Positions 22,802-31,979 of a stretch of 49,104 nt of DNA are shown here, piece by piece. The position numbers were made by a program, and so were the translations under genes. Position 1 is the first letter of the stretch, and the number at the start of each line of letters is the position of its first letter. The stretch comes from an uncultured Eubacteriales bacterium (GTDB taxonomy: Bacteria; Bacillota; Clostridia; Oscillospirales; Acutalibacteraceae), in assembly GCA_934511365.1 (NCBI GenBank), contig CAKSWC010000015.1, forward strand, positions 1-49,104. The letters run 5' to 3'. The notes under the pieces are model-generated. The model was not told the origin of the DNA and searched no databases. It was given only the letters and a program-made list of their open reading frames with translations.

Positions 22802-23317
22802 ATGATAGTTCTCGGAATCGACCCCGGATACGCCATTGTTGGTGTTGGTGTTGTCGAATATAAAAACTCGCGCTTTTCCCTTGTGAATTACGGGGCGATA
22901 AACACCGAGGCCGGCTTGCCGTTCAATCGCCGCCTGGAGGTAATTTACGATGAACTTACGGAAATAATTGAAAAGTATAAGCCGGCCGCAATGAGCGTTG
23001 AAAAGCTTTTTTATAACAGCAACGCAAAAACCGTAATTGACGTCAGTCAGGCGCGCGGCGTTATCATGCTTGCCGCCCAGAAAACCCATACACCTGTTTA
23101 TGAATATACTCCTTTGCAGGTCAAGCAGAGCGTTGTCGGCTATGGCAGAGCCGAAAAAAAGCAGGTTCAGGATATGACAAAACGCATTCTTGGCCTTAAT
23201 GAAATTCCGAAGCCGGACGATGCTGCCGATGCGCTGGCAATGGCAATTTGCCACGCTCATTCCGGAAGCTCGATACTTGACAAAGTCCGGCCGATGAGAA
23301 TCAGAAAGGGGATTTGA
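22802..23317 (+). CDS. ruvC: Holliday-junction resolvase RuvC
   Basis: 171 residues. RuvC cuts Holliday junctions symmetrically after RuvAB branch migration. The acidic active-site residues are visible in G-I-D-P-G (N-terminus), S-V-E-K-L-F near residue 68 and P-D-D-A-A-D-A near the C-terminus. GAGGTAG precedes the ATG. It heads ruvC-ruvA-ruvB; ruvA begins three bases after its stop. Confidence 0.96.
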   Translation: MIVLGIDPGYAIVGVGVVEYKNSRFSLVNYGAINTEAGLPFNRRLEVIYDELTEIIEKYKPAAMSVEKLFYNSNAKTVIDVSQARGVIMLAAQKTHTPVYEYTPLQVKQSVVGYGRAEKKQVQDMTKRILGLNEIPKPDDAADALAMAICHAHSGSSILDKVRPMRIRKGI

Positions 23318-23319
23318 AA

Positions 23320-23925
23320 ATGTTTTACAGCGTTACCGGAAAGGTTGTTTTTTCCGATCTTTATTCCGTTGCCGTCCTTTGCGGCGGAGTTGCTTTTAAA
23401 TGCCTAACATCAGTCAATACGCTTCGTGATATTGATAAAAACGAAGTTGTTACTCTTTATACCCACCTCAATGTTCGGGAGGACGCGCTCGATCTGTTCG
23501 GCTTTTCAACCGAATATGAGCTTGAGTGGTTCAGACTTTTGATAGGCGTTACGGGAGTAGGCCCCAAGGCCGCGCTTGCAATCCTTTCTGAGCAGACACC
23601 GGAAAAGCTTGCGCTGTGCATCTCGTCCGGAGATGTTAAAGCGATTACCCGCGCAAACGGAGTCGGCCCTAAAATTGCCCAAAGGGTGATTCTTGAACTT
23701 AAGGATAAGGCAAAAAGCGCCGTTTCCTCCTCTGCCGATTCCGCCGCGCTTGAAAACGTCTGTGCTGTCGGTGAAATGCCGAACACAAGCGAGGCTGTTG
23801 CTGCGCTCACAATGCTTGGCTACAGCAAGAGCGAGGCCTCTGTTGCCGTCAGCAAGGTTGATTCCTCGCTTTCGGTTCAGGATATTATTAAGCAGGCGCT
23901 TAAAATTCTTTCAAAGAGGGTGTAA
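23320..23925 (+). CDS. ruvA: Holliday-junction DNA helicase subunit RuvA
   Basis: 201 residues. RuvA binds four-way junctions and loads RuvB. The N-terminal OB domain begins M-F-Y-S-V-T-G-K-V, two helix-hairpin-helix motifs follow (G-V-T-G-V-G-P-K-A and G-V-G-P-K-I-A near residues 75-120), and the C-terminal RuvB-contact domain is intact. I choose the ATG at 23320, eight bases behind AAAGGGG; a TTG at 23314 overlaps the ruvC stop and is less likely. Confidence 0.96.
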   Translation: MFYSVTGKVVFSDLYSVAVLCGGVAFKCLTSVNTLRDIDKNEVVTLYTHLNVREDALDLFGFSTEYELEWFRLLIGVTGVGPKAALAILSEQTPEKLALCISSGDVKAITRANGVGPKIAQRVILELKDKAKSAVSSSADSAALENVCAVGEMPNTSEAVAALTMLGYSKSEASVAVSKVDSSLSVQDIIKQALKILSKRV

Positions 23926-23928
23926 TCA

Positions 23929-24957
23929 ATGCCGGATATGGAGTTTGACGACAGATATATAACGCCGGAATATACTCCGCTCGATAATGATATTGAGCTT
24001 TCCCTGCGTCCGAGGACAATGGAGGATTATATCGGCCAGGAAAAGGTTAAGGAAAATCTTGAAATATACATTCAGGCTGCACTGCGGCGCAAGGAAAGTC
24101 TTGACCATGTTCTGCTTTATGGCCCGCCTGGACTCGGAAAAACAACTCTCGCCGGAATTGTTGCCAATGAAATGGGCGTCAACCTCAGAGTGACCTCCGG
24201 TCCCGCGATTGAAAAGCAGGGTGATCTTGCGGCGTTGCTCACCAACCTTTCGGAGGGTGATGTGCTTTTCATTGACGAAATTCACCGTCTCAACCGCAGC
24301 GTTGAGGAGGTGCTCTATCCTGCAATGGAGGATAATGCGCTGGACATAATAATCGGAAAAGGGCCGTCCGCAAGGTCAATAAGGCTTGATTTGCCAAGGT
24401 TCACGCTTGTTGGCGCAACAACAAGGGCCGGCCAGCTTTCCGCCCCCTTGCGCGACCGTTTCGGCGTTGTTCTGCGTCTTGAGCTTTATTCGCCGGAGGA
24501 ACTTTCGCAAATTGTTAAGCGCAGTGCCTCAATTCTTTCAATCGGCATTGAAGATGACGGAGCGCTTGAAATTGCTGCGCGTTCAAGGGGAACACCGAGA
24601 ATTGCAAACCGCCTTCTTAAGCGTGCGCGTGATTTTGCCGAGATAATGGGCAATGGCGTAATAGATGAGGAAACGGCAAATTTGGCTCTTTCAAAAATGG
24701 AAATTGATAATCTTGGACTGGATTCGATTGACAGGCTTATCCTTTCAACAATGATCCGCAACTATAACGGAGGTCCGGTCGGACTTGAAACAATAGCCGC
24801 CGCAATAGGCGAGGAGGCCGTAACCATTGAAGATGTTTATGAACCGTATCTTATGCAGATTGGCTTTTTGAGCCGTACACCACGCGGAAGAACGGTTACT
24901 CCCGCGGCATATGAACATCTCGGCATAGCTATGCCGGGTCAACAGCAGCTTTTTTAA
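23929..24957 (+). CDS. ruvB: Holliday-junction DNA helicase subunit RuvB
   Basis: 342 residues, the AAA+ motor of branch migration. Walker A is G-P-P-G-L-G-K-T-T, Walker B is F-I-D-E-I-H-R, and the sensor and arginine-finger region reads G-A-T-T-R-A-G then L-R-D-R-F-G. The C-terminal winged helix has R-T-P-R-G-R. It starts three bases after ruvA, with AGAGGGTG as ribosome site inside the ruvA end. Confidence 0.97.
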   Translation: MPDMEFDDRYITPEYTPLDNDIELSLRPRTMEDYIGQEKVKENLEIYIQAALRRKESLDHVLLYGPPGLGKTTLAGIVANEMGVNLRVTSGPAIEKQGDLAALLTNLSEGDVLFIDEIHRLNRSVEEVLYPAMEDNALDIIIGKGPSARSIRLDLPRFTLVGATTRAGQLSAPLRDRFGVVLRLELYSPEELSQIVKRSASILSIGIEDDGALEIAARSRGTPRIANRLLKRARDFAEIMGNGVIDEETANLALSKMEIDNLGLDSIDRLILSTMIRNYNGGPVGLETIAAAIGEEAVTIEDVYEPYLMQIGFLSRTPRGRTVTPAAYEHLGIAMPGQQQLF

Positions 24958-24975
24958 TTTTTCTTGGAGGTTACT

Positions 24976-26322
24976 ATGGGAAGATTATTCGGAACCGATG
25001 GAGCAAGAGGCGTTGCAAACTCGGAAATTTCATGTGAGCTTGCAATGAATATCGGAAAGGCGGCGGCAATGGTGCTCACTGAAGGCACCCATAAGCCGCG
25101 CGTGTTAATCGGAAAAGATACAAGAATTTCTGGCGATATGCTTGAAAGCGCAATAGCAAGCGGTCTTTGCTCCGTTGGAGCAGACGTTATGACGCTCGGC
25201 GTTGTTCCAACCCCTGCGGTGGCATATCTTGTTAAGCGCTATAACTATGACGCGGCGGTTATGATATCCGCCTCCCACAATCCCTGTGAATACAACGGAA
25301 TCAAAATTTTCAAATCTGACGGATATAAACTTCCGGATGAAATTGAAGAAGAAATTGAGGCGATTATTCTTGACGAGGCTGCAAAGCCGCCGGTGATGCT
25401 CGGAAAGGATGTTGGGCGGATAACCGTTTGCAAAAACACCGTTCATGATTATATTGAGCACCTTGAAAGAACGGTTGACTGCGATTTTTCGGGGATGAGA
25501 ATTGCTCTTGACTGCGCTAACGGCTCGGCGAGCGTTTCGGCCGAAAAGCTCTTTACGGATCTCAAAGCCGACTGCACGGTTCTTTCCGCTTCGCCTGACG
25601 GGGTGAACATCAATAAAGACTGCGGCTCAACTCATATTGAGGCGCTTCAGAAAGCGGTTGTTGAAAGCAATCTTATTGCAGGTTTTGCTTTTGACGGCGA
25701 CGCAGACAGAATGCTTGCCGTTGACGAAAACGGCGAGGTTGTTGACGGCGACAAAATTATTGCAATTTGCGCAACATATATGAAAGAGGAAAAAAAGCTC
25801 AAAAAGGATACGGCGGTTGTCACCGTCATGACAAATATGGGCTTCAATAAATATTGCGATAAAGCCGGAATCAATTATGTTGCAACAAAGGTCGGCGACC
25901 GCTATGTTCTTGAAAATATGCTCAAAAACGGATATTCAATCGGCGGAGAGCAGTCCGGACACGTTATTTTTCTTGATTATGCAACAACCGGTGACGGTCA
26001 GCTCACTGCGCTTCAGGTGCTCAGAATAATGAAAAAAACAGGCAAAAAGCTTTCGGAGCTTGCCTCGTGCATGACTGTCTATCCGCAGACGATGATTAAT
26101 GTCCGTGTTTCAAAAATGGGCAAAGCACGCTTTGCGGACGACGAAGAAGTTGCGAACGCCATTGCTCAGGCCGAAAAGCAGCTCGGCGACACCGGCCGTG
26201 TGCTTGTCCGCGTTTCCGGAACCGAACCGCTCGTCAGAGTAATGCTTGAAGGCGAAAACAAAAAGCAGATTGAAACTCTTGCAAAAGAGATTGCTGAAGT
26301 TATAAAATTACGGTTGATTTAA
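24976..26322 (+). CDS. glmM: Phosphoglucosamine mutase
   Basis: 448 residues, the standard length. GlmM converts glucosamine 6-phosphate to glucosamine 1-phosphate for UDP-GlcNAc and peptidoglycan. The phosphoserine loop is S98-A-S100-H-N-P with S100 as the likely phosphorylated residue, the metal loop is D-G-D-A-D-R, and the sugar-phosphate loop near the C-terminus is R-V-S-G-T-E-P. I start at 24976, where GGAGG precedes the ATG; the TTG at 24964 is part of that ribosome site. It follows ruvB by 18 bases. Confidence 0.95.
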   Translation: MGRLFGTDGARGVANSEISCELAMNIGKAAAMVLTEGTHKPRVLIGKDTRISGDMLESAIASGLCSVGADVMTLGVVPTPAVAYLVKRYNYDAAVMISASHNPCEYNGIKIFKSDGYKLPDEIEEEIEAIILDEAAKPPVMLGKDVGRITVCKNTVHDYIEHLERTVDCDFSGMRIALDCANGSASVSAEKLFTDLKADCTVLSASPDGVNINKDCGSTHIEALQKAVVESNLIAGFAFDGDADRMLAVDENGEVVDGDKIIAICATYMKEEKKLKKDTAVVTVMTNMGFNKYCDKAGINYVATKVGDRYVLENMLKNGYSIGGEQSGHVIFLDYATTGDGQLTALQVLRIMKKTGKKLSELASCMTVYPQTMINVRVSKMGKARFADDEEVANAIAQAEKQLGDTGRVLVRVSGTEPLVRVMLEGENKKQIETLAKEIAEVIKLRLI

Positions 26323-26334
26323 GGACTTTTTAAA

Positions 26335-27198
26335 ATGAGAAATACTTTTGACTGGAAAGACTATGAACTGATTGACTGCTCAGACGGAGAACGGCTTGAA
26401 CGCTGGAATGACATTATTCTTATACGTCCCGACCCTCAGGTTATTTGGAAAACACCAAAAAGCAACCCGCTTTGGAAAAAGGCCGATGCAGCCTATCACC
26501 GCTCAAAAACCGGCGGCGGAGCGTGGGAGGTTAAAACAAAGCTTCCGCCGTATTGGTCAATCGGATATAAGGATCTGACGTTCAATATCAAAACAATGGG
26601 CTTCAAACACACCGGAATTTTTCCCGAGCAGGCGGTTAACTGGGATGAAATAAGAACGCTTATCCGGAAGGCAAAAAGACCGGTTAAGGTTCTCAATCTT
26701 TTTGCCTATACCGGCGGTGCAACGATCGCCTGCCTTAAAGAGGGTGCAAGCGTTGTTCATGTTGACGCATCAAAAGGCATGGTTTCCTGGGCAAAGGAAA
26801 ATTCCGTTTCAAGCGCAGTTGCCGATAAAAGCGTGCGCTGGATTGTTGATGACTGCATCAAATTTGTTCAGCGTGAAATTCGGCGAGGCAATAAATATGA
26901 TATCATAATCATGGATCCCCCCTCATACGGAAGAGGCCCCGGCGGCGAGGTCTGGAAACTTGAGGACGAGGTGTATAACTTTGTTGAGCTTTGCAGCAGA
27001 TTGCTCTATCCCGATTCAATCGCCGTGCTTATCAACTCATATACAACCGGTCTTTCGCCGTCCGTAATGCAGTATATTTTGGGTTCTGTTGTTGTTCCGC
27101 GCTTCGGCGGAATGGTTACCTCGTCAGAAATCGGACTCCCCGTGACGGATAGCGGAATGATCTTGCCGTGCGGTGCGTCCGCTTTTTGGAAAAAATAA
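26335..27198 (+). CDS. Class I SAM-dependent methyltransferase, RlmI-like
   Basis: 287 residues with a Rossmann-type methyltransferase fold in the central and C-terminal part. The SAM loop is V-L-N-L-F-A-Y-T-G-G-A-T near residue 120-132, the acidic residue V-D-A-S follows, and the catalytic loop is D-P-P-S-Y-G-R-G. This D-P-P-S/F loop occurs in rRNA cytosine methyltransferases such as RlmI and RlmK, but the N-terminal PUA domain of those is missing, so the target is uncertain. It follows glmM by 12 bases and lies directly ahead of ecfA1. Confidence 0.85.
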   Translation: MRNTFDWKDYELIDCSDGERLERWNDIILIRPDPQVIWKTPKSNPLWKKADAAYHRSKTGGGAWEVKTKLPPYWSIGYKDLTFNIKTMGFKHTGIFPEQAVNWDEIRTLIRKAKRPVKVLNLFAYTGGATIACLKEGASVVHVDASKGMVSWAKENSVSSAVADKSVRWIVDDCIKFVQREIRRGNKYDIIIMDPPSYGRGPGGEVWKLEDEVYNFVELCSRLLYPDSIAVLINSYTTGLSPSVMQYILGSVVVPRFGGMVTSSEIGLPVTDSGMILPCGASAFWKK

Positions 27199-27214
27199 TT
27201 TTGGAGAATCATTA

Positions 27215-28063
27215 ATGTCAGCTTTTATCGAATTTCAAGACGTAACTTTCGGATATCCAAATGAAGACGGCGCGGTCTCCGAGGATGTAATTGAACATTT
27301 TAATTTGAAAATTGAAAAAGGCAGTTTTGTTGCCGTCCTTGGTCATAACGGCTGCGGAAAATCAACCGTTGCAAAGCTTTGCAATGCCATTGAGGTTCCA
27401 ATTTCCGGAAAGGTTCTTGTTGACGGCGCGGATACCGCCGATGAAGAAAAAACGCTCGATATCCGCAAAAAGGTCGGCGTTGTTTTTCAAAATCCGGATA
27501 ACCAGATTGTTGCAACGATTGTTGAGGATGACGTTGCTTTCGGCCCTGAAAATCTCGGCATTGAACCGGGAGAGATAAGGCGCCGGGTTGACGAGGCTCT
27601 CAGAAATGTCGGAATGTATGACTTTCGTCTTTTTGAGCCGCACAAGCTTTCCGGCGGACAAAAGCAGCGCGTTGCCATTGCCGGCATAATCGCAATGAAG
27701 CCGGACTGCATTGTTCTTGATGAACCGACTGCTATGCTTGATCCGCGCGGCAGGCGTGAGGTTATGAGCACTGTTAAAAGGCTCAACAAAGAGTTTGGAA
27801 TAACCGTCGTTTTTATCACTCATTATATGGACGAGGCCGCAAAGGCGGACCGCGTTGTTGTCATGGACAAGGGTAAAATTGTTCTTGACGCTTCGCCGCG
27901 CGAGGTTTTTTCAAACGATGAAAAGCTCAAAAGAATCGGTCTTGATGTTCCGCAGGCAACAGCCATTTCAAAAACACTTTCAAAAGACGGTATAAAAATA
28001 CCGGATAACGCACTCGATATTGATGAGCTGTTTGAAAATATAAAGGCAATTTTGGAGGCATAA
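27215..28063 (+). CDS. ecfA1: ECF transporter ATPase EcfA1
   Basis: 282 residues. It is one of the two ATPases that energise energy-coupling-factor importers for vitamins and metal ions. Walker A is G-H-N-G-C-G-K-S-T, the Q-loop F-Q-N-P-D-N-Q is typical of EcfA1, the signature is L-S-G-G-Q-K-Q-R, and Walker B is V-L-D-E-P-T-A-M-L-D-P. I start at 27215 with GGAG nine bases ahead; the GTG at 27173 lies inside the preceding gene. Its stop overlaps the start of ecfA2 by one base. Confidence 0.96.
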   Translation: MSAFIEFQDVTFGYPNEDGAVSEDVIEHFNLKIEKGSFVAVLGHNGCGKSTVAKLCNAIEVPISGKVLVDGADTADEEKTLDIRKKVGVVFQNPDNQIVATIVEDDVAFGPENLGIEPGEIRRRVDEALRNVGMYDFRLFEPHKLSGGQKQRVAIAGIIAMKPDCIVLDEPTAMLDPRGRREVMSTVKRLNKEFGITVVFITHYMDEAAKADRVVVMDKGKIVLDASPREVFSNDEKLKRIGLDVPQATAISKTLSKDGIKIPDNALDIDELFENIKAILEA

Positions 28064-28938
28064 TGGACGCAGTCGTTCTTGAAACAAAGGATTTGAGCTT
28101 CCTTTACTCGAAAGGTACTTCGAGCGAGGTTGCGGCAATCAATGACATTAACATAAAAATCAACAGGGGAGAGCTTGTCGGCATAATTGGCCACACAGGC
28201 TCTGGGAAAAGCACCCTTATTGAACATTTTAACGCGATTCTTAAGCCGACTTCCGGCAGCGTTTTTCTTAACGGGAACGATATCTGGCAGGATAAAAAGA
28301 ATATCCGCTCGGTGCGCTTCAAAGTCGGCGTGTGCTTTCAGTATCCCGAATATCAGCTTTTTGAGGATACGGTTGAAAAAGATATTGCTTTCGGGCCGAA
28401 AAACATGGGCCTTTCCGATGAGGAAATCAAAATAAGAGTCAGAGAGTCCGCGGCATATGTCGGTCTTGATGAAAGCTATCTTGAAAAATCGCCGTTTGAC
28501 CTTTCCGGGGGAGAAAAGCGACGCGTTGCCATTGCCGGAGTAATGGCAATGAAACCGGAGGTACTTGTTCTTGACGAACCATGCGCCGGCCTCGACCCAA
28601 TAGGCAGAAAGACTGTTCTCGACCTTATTGTAAACTATAAAAAAAGAACCGACGGGACCGTTATTGTTGTTTCTCACAGTATGGAGGATATCTCAAGAAT
28701 TGCAACAAAAATTCTTGTTATGAACGGTTCGCGCCTTGCATATTACGACACAGTGAAAAATGTTTTTTCACATGCCGATGAGTTGCTTTCAATGGGACTT
28801 GATATTCCTCAGGTAACTCAGCTTTTTTTGAAACTTAAAAATGCCGGATACAATGTCAGAACTGATGTCTACACAGTGGACGAGGCGGAAAAAGAGCTTT
28901 TGAAGCTCCTTAAAGGGAGGGGTAACAATGCTCAGTGA
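28063..28938 (+). CDS. ecfA2: ECF transporter ATPase EcfA2
   Basis: 291 residues. It is the partner ATPase of EcfA1. Walker A is G-H-T-G-S-G-K-S-T, the Q-loop F-Q-Y-P-E-Y-Q-L-F is characteristic of EcfA2, the signature is L-S-G-G-E-K-R-R, and Walker B is V-L-D-E-P-C-A-G-L-D-P. It overlaps ecfA1 by one base and ecfT by 11 bases. No substrate-binding S component is nearby, so the module must serve S proteins encoded elsewhere (group II ECF). Confidence 0.96.
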   Translation: MDAVVLETKDLSFLYSKGTSSEVAAINDINIKINRGELVGIIGHTGSGKSTLIEHFNAILKPTSGSVFLNGNDIWQDKKNIRSVRFKVGVCFQYPEYQLFEDTVEKDIAFGPKNMGLSDEEIKIRVRESAAYVGLDESYLEKSPFDLSGGEKRRVAIAGVMAMKPEVLVLDEPCAGLDPIGRKTVLDLIVNYKKRTDGTVIVVSHSMEDISRIATKILVMNGSRLAYYDTVKNVFSHADELLSMGLDIPQVTQLFLKLKNAGYNVRTDVYTVDEAEKELLKLLKGRGNNAQ

Positions 28939-29743
28939 TATCACAATCGGACAGTATTACAAAGGCGATTCATTTGTTCACCGCCTTGACGCGCGGATGA
29001 AAATTATTTTGACGATACTTTTTATTGTCATAATTTTTCTCTGCAAAAATTTCTTATCTCTTGCGTTGATGCTTTTGTTGACTGTTGTTTCCGTTGCGGC
29101 GTCAAAAGTTCCGTTCAAAATGTTTTTCAAAAGCATAAAGCCTATTTTGCCGATAATTCTATTTACTGTTATTCTTAATGTTTTTTACATTGACGGAGGC
29201 ACAGTTCTCCTTTCATTTTGGAAGATTTCAATAACAACAAAAGGAATTTTTACTGCTTTGTTCATGGCTGTGCGCATAATATGCCTCATTATGTGCAGCT
29301 CACTTTTGACCTATGCAACCGTTCCGACTGCACTCACCGATGCCATTGAAAGGCTGCTTTCTCCGCTTGCTTTGATTCATGTTCCGGTTCATTCGCTTGC
29401 AATGATGATGACGCTTGCTCTGCGGTTTATTCCGACTCTTATTGAGGAAATTGAGCGCATCATGAACGCGCAGAAGGCGAGGGGCGCCGACTTTGAAAGC
29501 GGAAAATTCATGAGCCGTGTTAAGGCCATGATACCGATACTGATTCCTCTTTTTGTTTCTGCGTTCAGGCGTGCATATGAGCTGTCCTTTGCAATGACAT
29601 GCCGCTGCTATCACGGAGGAGAAGGCAGAACGCGTATGAAACAAATGAAACTGCACGCTGGAGATTTTGTTTCGTTCGGCGTCTTTGTTGTTTCACTTGC
29701 CGGAGTGATTGTCCTCAATCATTATTTCGGCAGATTGATTTAA
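28928..29743 (+). CDS. ecfT: ECF transporter transmembrane subunit EcfT
   Basis: 271 residues with several N-terminal membrane helices, coupling helices in the second half and a last helix at the C-terminus. The family start is seen in H-R-L-D-A-R-M-K, and the Ala-Arg-Gly coupling motif appears as Q-K-A-R-G-A-D. EcfT couples ATP hydrolysis by EcfA1A2 to the S component. GGGAGGGG inside ecfA2 is the ribosome site. The gene order ecfA1-ecfA2-ecfT-truA is conserved in Firmicutes; the rplM-rpsI pair that often follows is absent. Confidence 0.95.
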   Translation: MLSDITIGQYYKGDSFVHRLDARMKIILTILFIVIIFLCKNFLSLALMLLLTVVSVAASKVPFKMFFKSIKPILPIILFTVILNVFYIDGGTVLLSFWKISITTKGIFTALFMAVRIICLIMCSSLLTYATVPTALTDAIERLLSPLALIHVPVHSLAMMMTLALRFIPTLIEEIERIMNAQKARGADFESGKFMSRVKAMIPILIPLFVSAFRRAYELSFAMTCRCYHGGEGRTRMKQMKLHAGDFVSFGVFVVSLAGVIVLNHYFGRLI

Positions 29744-29767
29744 GTCGGTTGACCGAAGAAGCACTTT
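29742..29767 (+). repeat. Dispersed intergenic repeat, weak copy E
   Basis: TCGGTTGACCGAAGAAGCAC resembles the repeat core CCGGTTAACTGAAAAGCAC of copy B with a few changes and one indel. It overlaps the last base pairs of ecfT and lies ahead of truA. Confidence 0.35.
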
Positions 29768-29834
29768 AATCAAAAATAATGTCCTTCAAAATTTGTTCAA
29801 ACACAAATTTTGAGATGGAAAGGCTATGGTAATT

Positions 29835-30602
29835 ATGAGAAACATTAAACTGACACTTATGTATGACGGAAGTCGCTTCCACGGCTACCAGCTTCAGCCC
29901 GGACTTTGCACTGTTGAGGGTGAGCTTAGAACCGCCGCAAAGCAAATACTCGGCGAGGAAATAAAGCCTGTTTCGTGCAGCCGCACCGATGCCGGAGTTC
30001 ACGCGAATATGTTCTGCTGCAATTTCAGAACCGAAAGTAATATTGACTGCGAAAAACTTTTGCGCGGCCTCAATGCGGTTTTGCCGCAAAGTGTTGCAGT
30101 AACAGACTGCGTAGATGTTCCCGGAATTTTTCATTCACGCTATGACTGTCTTTCAAAGGAATATATCTATAAAATCTGGAACGGAAAAACAAGAAATCCT
30201 TTTCTTGAAAATTATGCACTTCATTATCCGTTCTTTCTCGGCAATGAGTTTTTGAATGAACAGGCCAAGCAGTTCATTGGAACACATGACTTTAAAGCTT
30301 TTTGCGCGAGCGGAGCCACAGTTAAAACAACTGTGCGCACTGTTTTTGACTGCGGATTTAAACGTGACGGAGACCTTGTTACATTTTATGTTACCGGAGA
30401 CGGATTTCTTTACAACATGGTTCGCATTATGGTTGGAACTTTGCTTTCAATAAGTGAGGGCAATATCGAAAAAAATTCAATCGGAAGAATAATTGAGTCA
30501 AAAGACCGCGCTCTTGCCGGCGTTACGGCAAAAGCCGAGGGTCTGTATCTCAATAAAGTTTTTTACCCGGAGGAGATTGAGAATGCAGGACAAAAATTCT
30601 GA
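29835..30602 (+). CDS. truA: tRNA pseudouridine(38-40) synthase
   Basis: 255 residues. TruA makes pseudouridine at positions 38, 39 and 40 of the tRNA anticodon arm. The catalytic Asp is D52 in S-R-T-D-A-G-V-H, and M-Y-D-G-S-x-F-H-G-Y at the N-terminus and Y-N-M-V-R-I-M-V-G near the C-terminus are family signatures. I choose the ATG at 29835, eleven bases behind GGAAAGG; the ATG at 29826 sits only two bases from that site. It overlaps the next gene by 20 bases. Confidence 0.95.
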   Translation: MRNIKLTLMYDGSRFHGYQLQPGLCTVEGELRTAAKQILGEEIKPVSCSRTDAGVHANMFCCNFRTESNIDCEKLLRGLNAVLPQSVAVTDCVDVPGIFHSRYDCLSKEYIYKIWNGKTRNPFLENYALHYPFFLGNEFLNEQAKQFIGTHDFKAFCASGATVKTTVRTVFDCGFKRDGDLVTFYVTGDGFLYNMVRIMVGTLLSISEGNIEKNSIGRIIESKDRALAGVTAKAEGLYLNKVFYPEEIENAGQKF

Positions 30603-31779
30603 AAAATTGAAGCGGAAAGCGAATTTCAGAAGCATTGCCGTTGCTTTGGCGCTTACTGCCATCATTGTTCTGGCAGCAGTGCTTGCGGCAAAACTCGGTC
30701 CATCAGCCGGAAAAACAGAAAGCGAAACAACCGCCCAAACCATTGGAAGCAGTGAACAAAGCCCCAATAATGCAGCGAATAACGAAGTATTGCAGAGCGG
30801 CGCGGGCTTTCCTCTCTCGTTTTCCGGCGGCAGCATTGCCAACATTGAGGCCGTTGATTCCAATGTTTGTGTTCTGACGAATGAAATGCTGTATTGCGTT
30901 TCGCCATCAGGTAAGCTCAAGTTTTCTGAGGTCTTGAATTTTTCACAGCCGGTCATTAAAACAAGCGGAAAATACGGAATTGTTTTCGATCGCTTGAGCG
31001 GGAAATATATGATAATTTCAAAAAGTAAGGTTATCTATTCCGGAAACAGTCTTGACTCTCAGCAGATAATCACCGCGCAGATTTCGAACAACGGAAATTA
31101 TGCCATTGCTTCAAGAAGCAGTGAGGCCGCTTGCGTTCTCACCTATTATGACAAAAACGGAACGGAAAAGTTCAGCTGGGCTTGCATGAAAGACCACATC
31201 GTTTCTGTGGATATTGCTTCAAATAAGAGAGAGATTGCTTGCGCGGCGCTTTCCGCCTCGGAGGGTGAAATTGAAACAAAAGTCTATCTTCTTGATATTT
31301 ATTCAAACAAGACGGAATGGGAATATACGGTCAAGGGTTCGGCCGCCGTGAACATCAGCTTTGTTTCCTCCGGAAGGCTTGGACTCCTTTGCAACAATGC
31401 TAACCTTGTTCTTGACGCAGGAAAAGACGAGCCGGTTGTTTTGAACGATAAATACACCTCAACGCTTCTTGATTCATATACCGATGAAAGCGGATACCGC
31501 GTAACACTTACGGCAAAGTTCGGCTCGTTCAGCGGTTATGAGCTGAAGTGTTTTGCACCTGGAGGTTCGGTTGCATATGTATATGAAACACAAAACAAAA
31601 TTACTGACATTTTTTGTTCCGGTAAAAAGGCATATCTCCTTTCAGGTTCGCAGATAATCTGTCTTAATTCCTTTGGAAAGGAAAGCAAAATAATTGACAT
31701 TGAAACTGCCGGACTTGGAATTACGGTCGCCTCCGGAAGAATATTTTGCTATTCACTCAATACACTTTATAAGTGCTAG
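30583..31779 (+). CDS. DUF5711-family membrane-anchored beta-propeller-like protein
   Basis: 398 residues: a basic N-terminus, one membrane helix (about 14-36), a Ser/Thr/Glu-rich linker, then a long extracellular part of repeating short strands with S-P-S-G-K, F-D-R-L-S-G-K and D-K-N-G-T-E-type turns, as in WD/PQQ-like propellers. I recognise this as the DUF5711 type seen in Clostridia, with no known function. GGAGG lies before the ATG at 30583, inside the end of truA. The open frame continues upstream to 30493 but only as an overlap with truA. It is the last gene of the ruvC-to-truA array. Confidence 0.8.
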   Translation: MQDKNSEKLKRKANFRSIAVALALTAIIVLAAVLAAKLGPSAGKTESETTAQTIGSSEQSPNNAANNEVLQSGAGFPLSFSGGSIANIEAVDSNVCVLTNEMLYCVSPSGKLKFSEVLNFSQPVIKTSGKYGIVFDRLSGKYMIISKSKVIYSGNSLDSQQIITAQISNNGNYAIASRSSEAACVLTYYDKNGTEKFSWACMKDHIVSVDIASNKREIACAALSASEGEIETKVYLLDIYSNKTEWEYTVKGSAAVNISFVSSGRLGLLCNNANLVLDAGKDEPVVLNDKYTSTLLDSYTDESGYRVTLTAKFGSFSGYELKCFAPGGSVAYVYETQNKITDIFCSGKKAYLLSGSQIICLNSFGKESKIIDIETAGLGITVASGRIFCYSLNTLYKC

Positions 31780-31846
31780 CCCGGCTTATTAATTAACTGC
31801 GGCAAAAAAAGTATGCGGTCGGTAATATAAAAATATTGGTTTAATG

Positions 31847-31875
31847 TTGTCTATTGCGGATTTGTGTGCTATAAT
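31847..31875 (+). promoter_or_regulatory. Promoter of the cvpA-pgsA unit
   Basis: TTGTCT (31847-31852), 17-bp spacer, TATAAT (31870-31875). The transcript would have a leader of about 100 bases containing repeat copy D. Confidence 0.68.
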
Positions 31876-31924
31876 CTGTGAAAACAAAGTAAGCGCCGAG
31901 TGATAAAACAAATAAACTGTCAAG

Positions 31925-31953
31925 TTTTTGTGCCTATCAGTTAATCGGTGGTT
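31925..31953 (-). repeat. Dispersed intergenic repeat, copy D
   Basis: On the minus strand AACCACCGATTAACTGATAG followed by GCACAAA, matching copy B (5878) at all but four positions over 26-27 bases. It lies in the 5' leader of cvpA, next to an AAACT/AGTTT hairpin and the palindrome ACTCATGAGT. Confidence 0.6.
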
Positions 31954-31979
31954 ACTCATGAGTTTTTCGGAGGATAAAA

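Noticed and set aside
27823..28677. Long minus-strand frame opposite the ecfA genes
   Set aside because: Antisense to two certain ATPase genes, with low-complexity shadow sequence and no domain.
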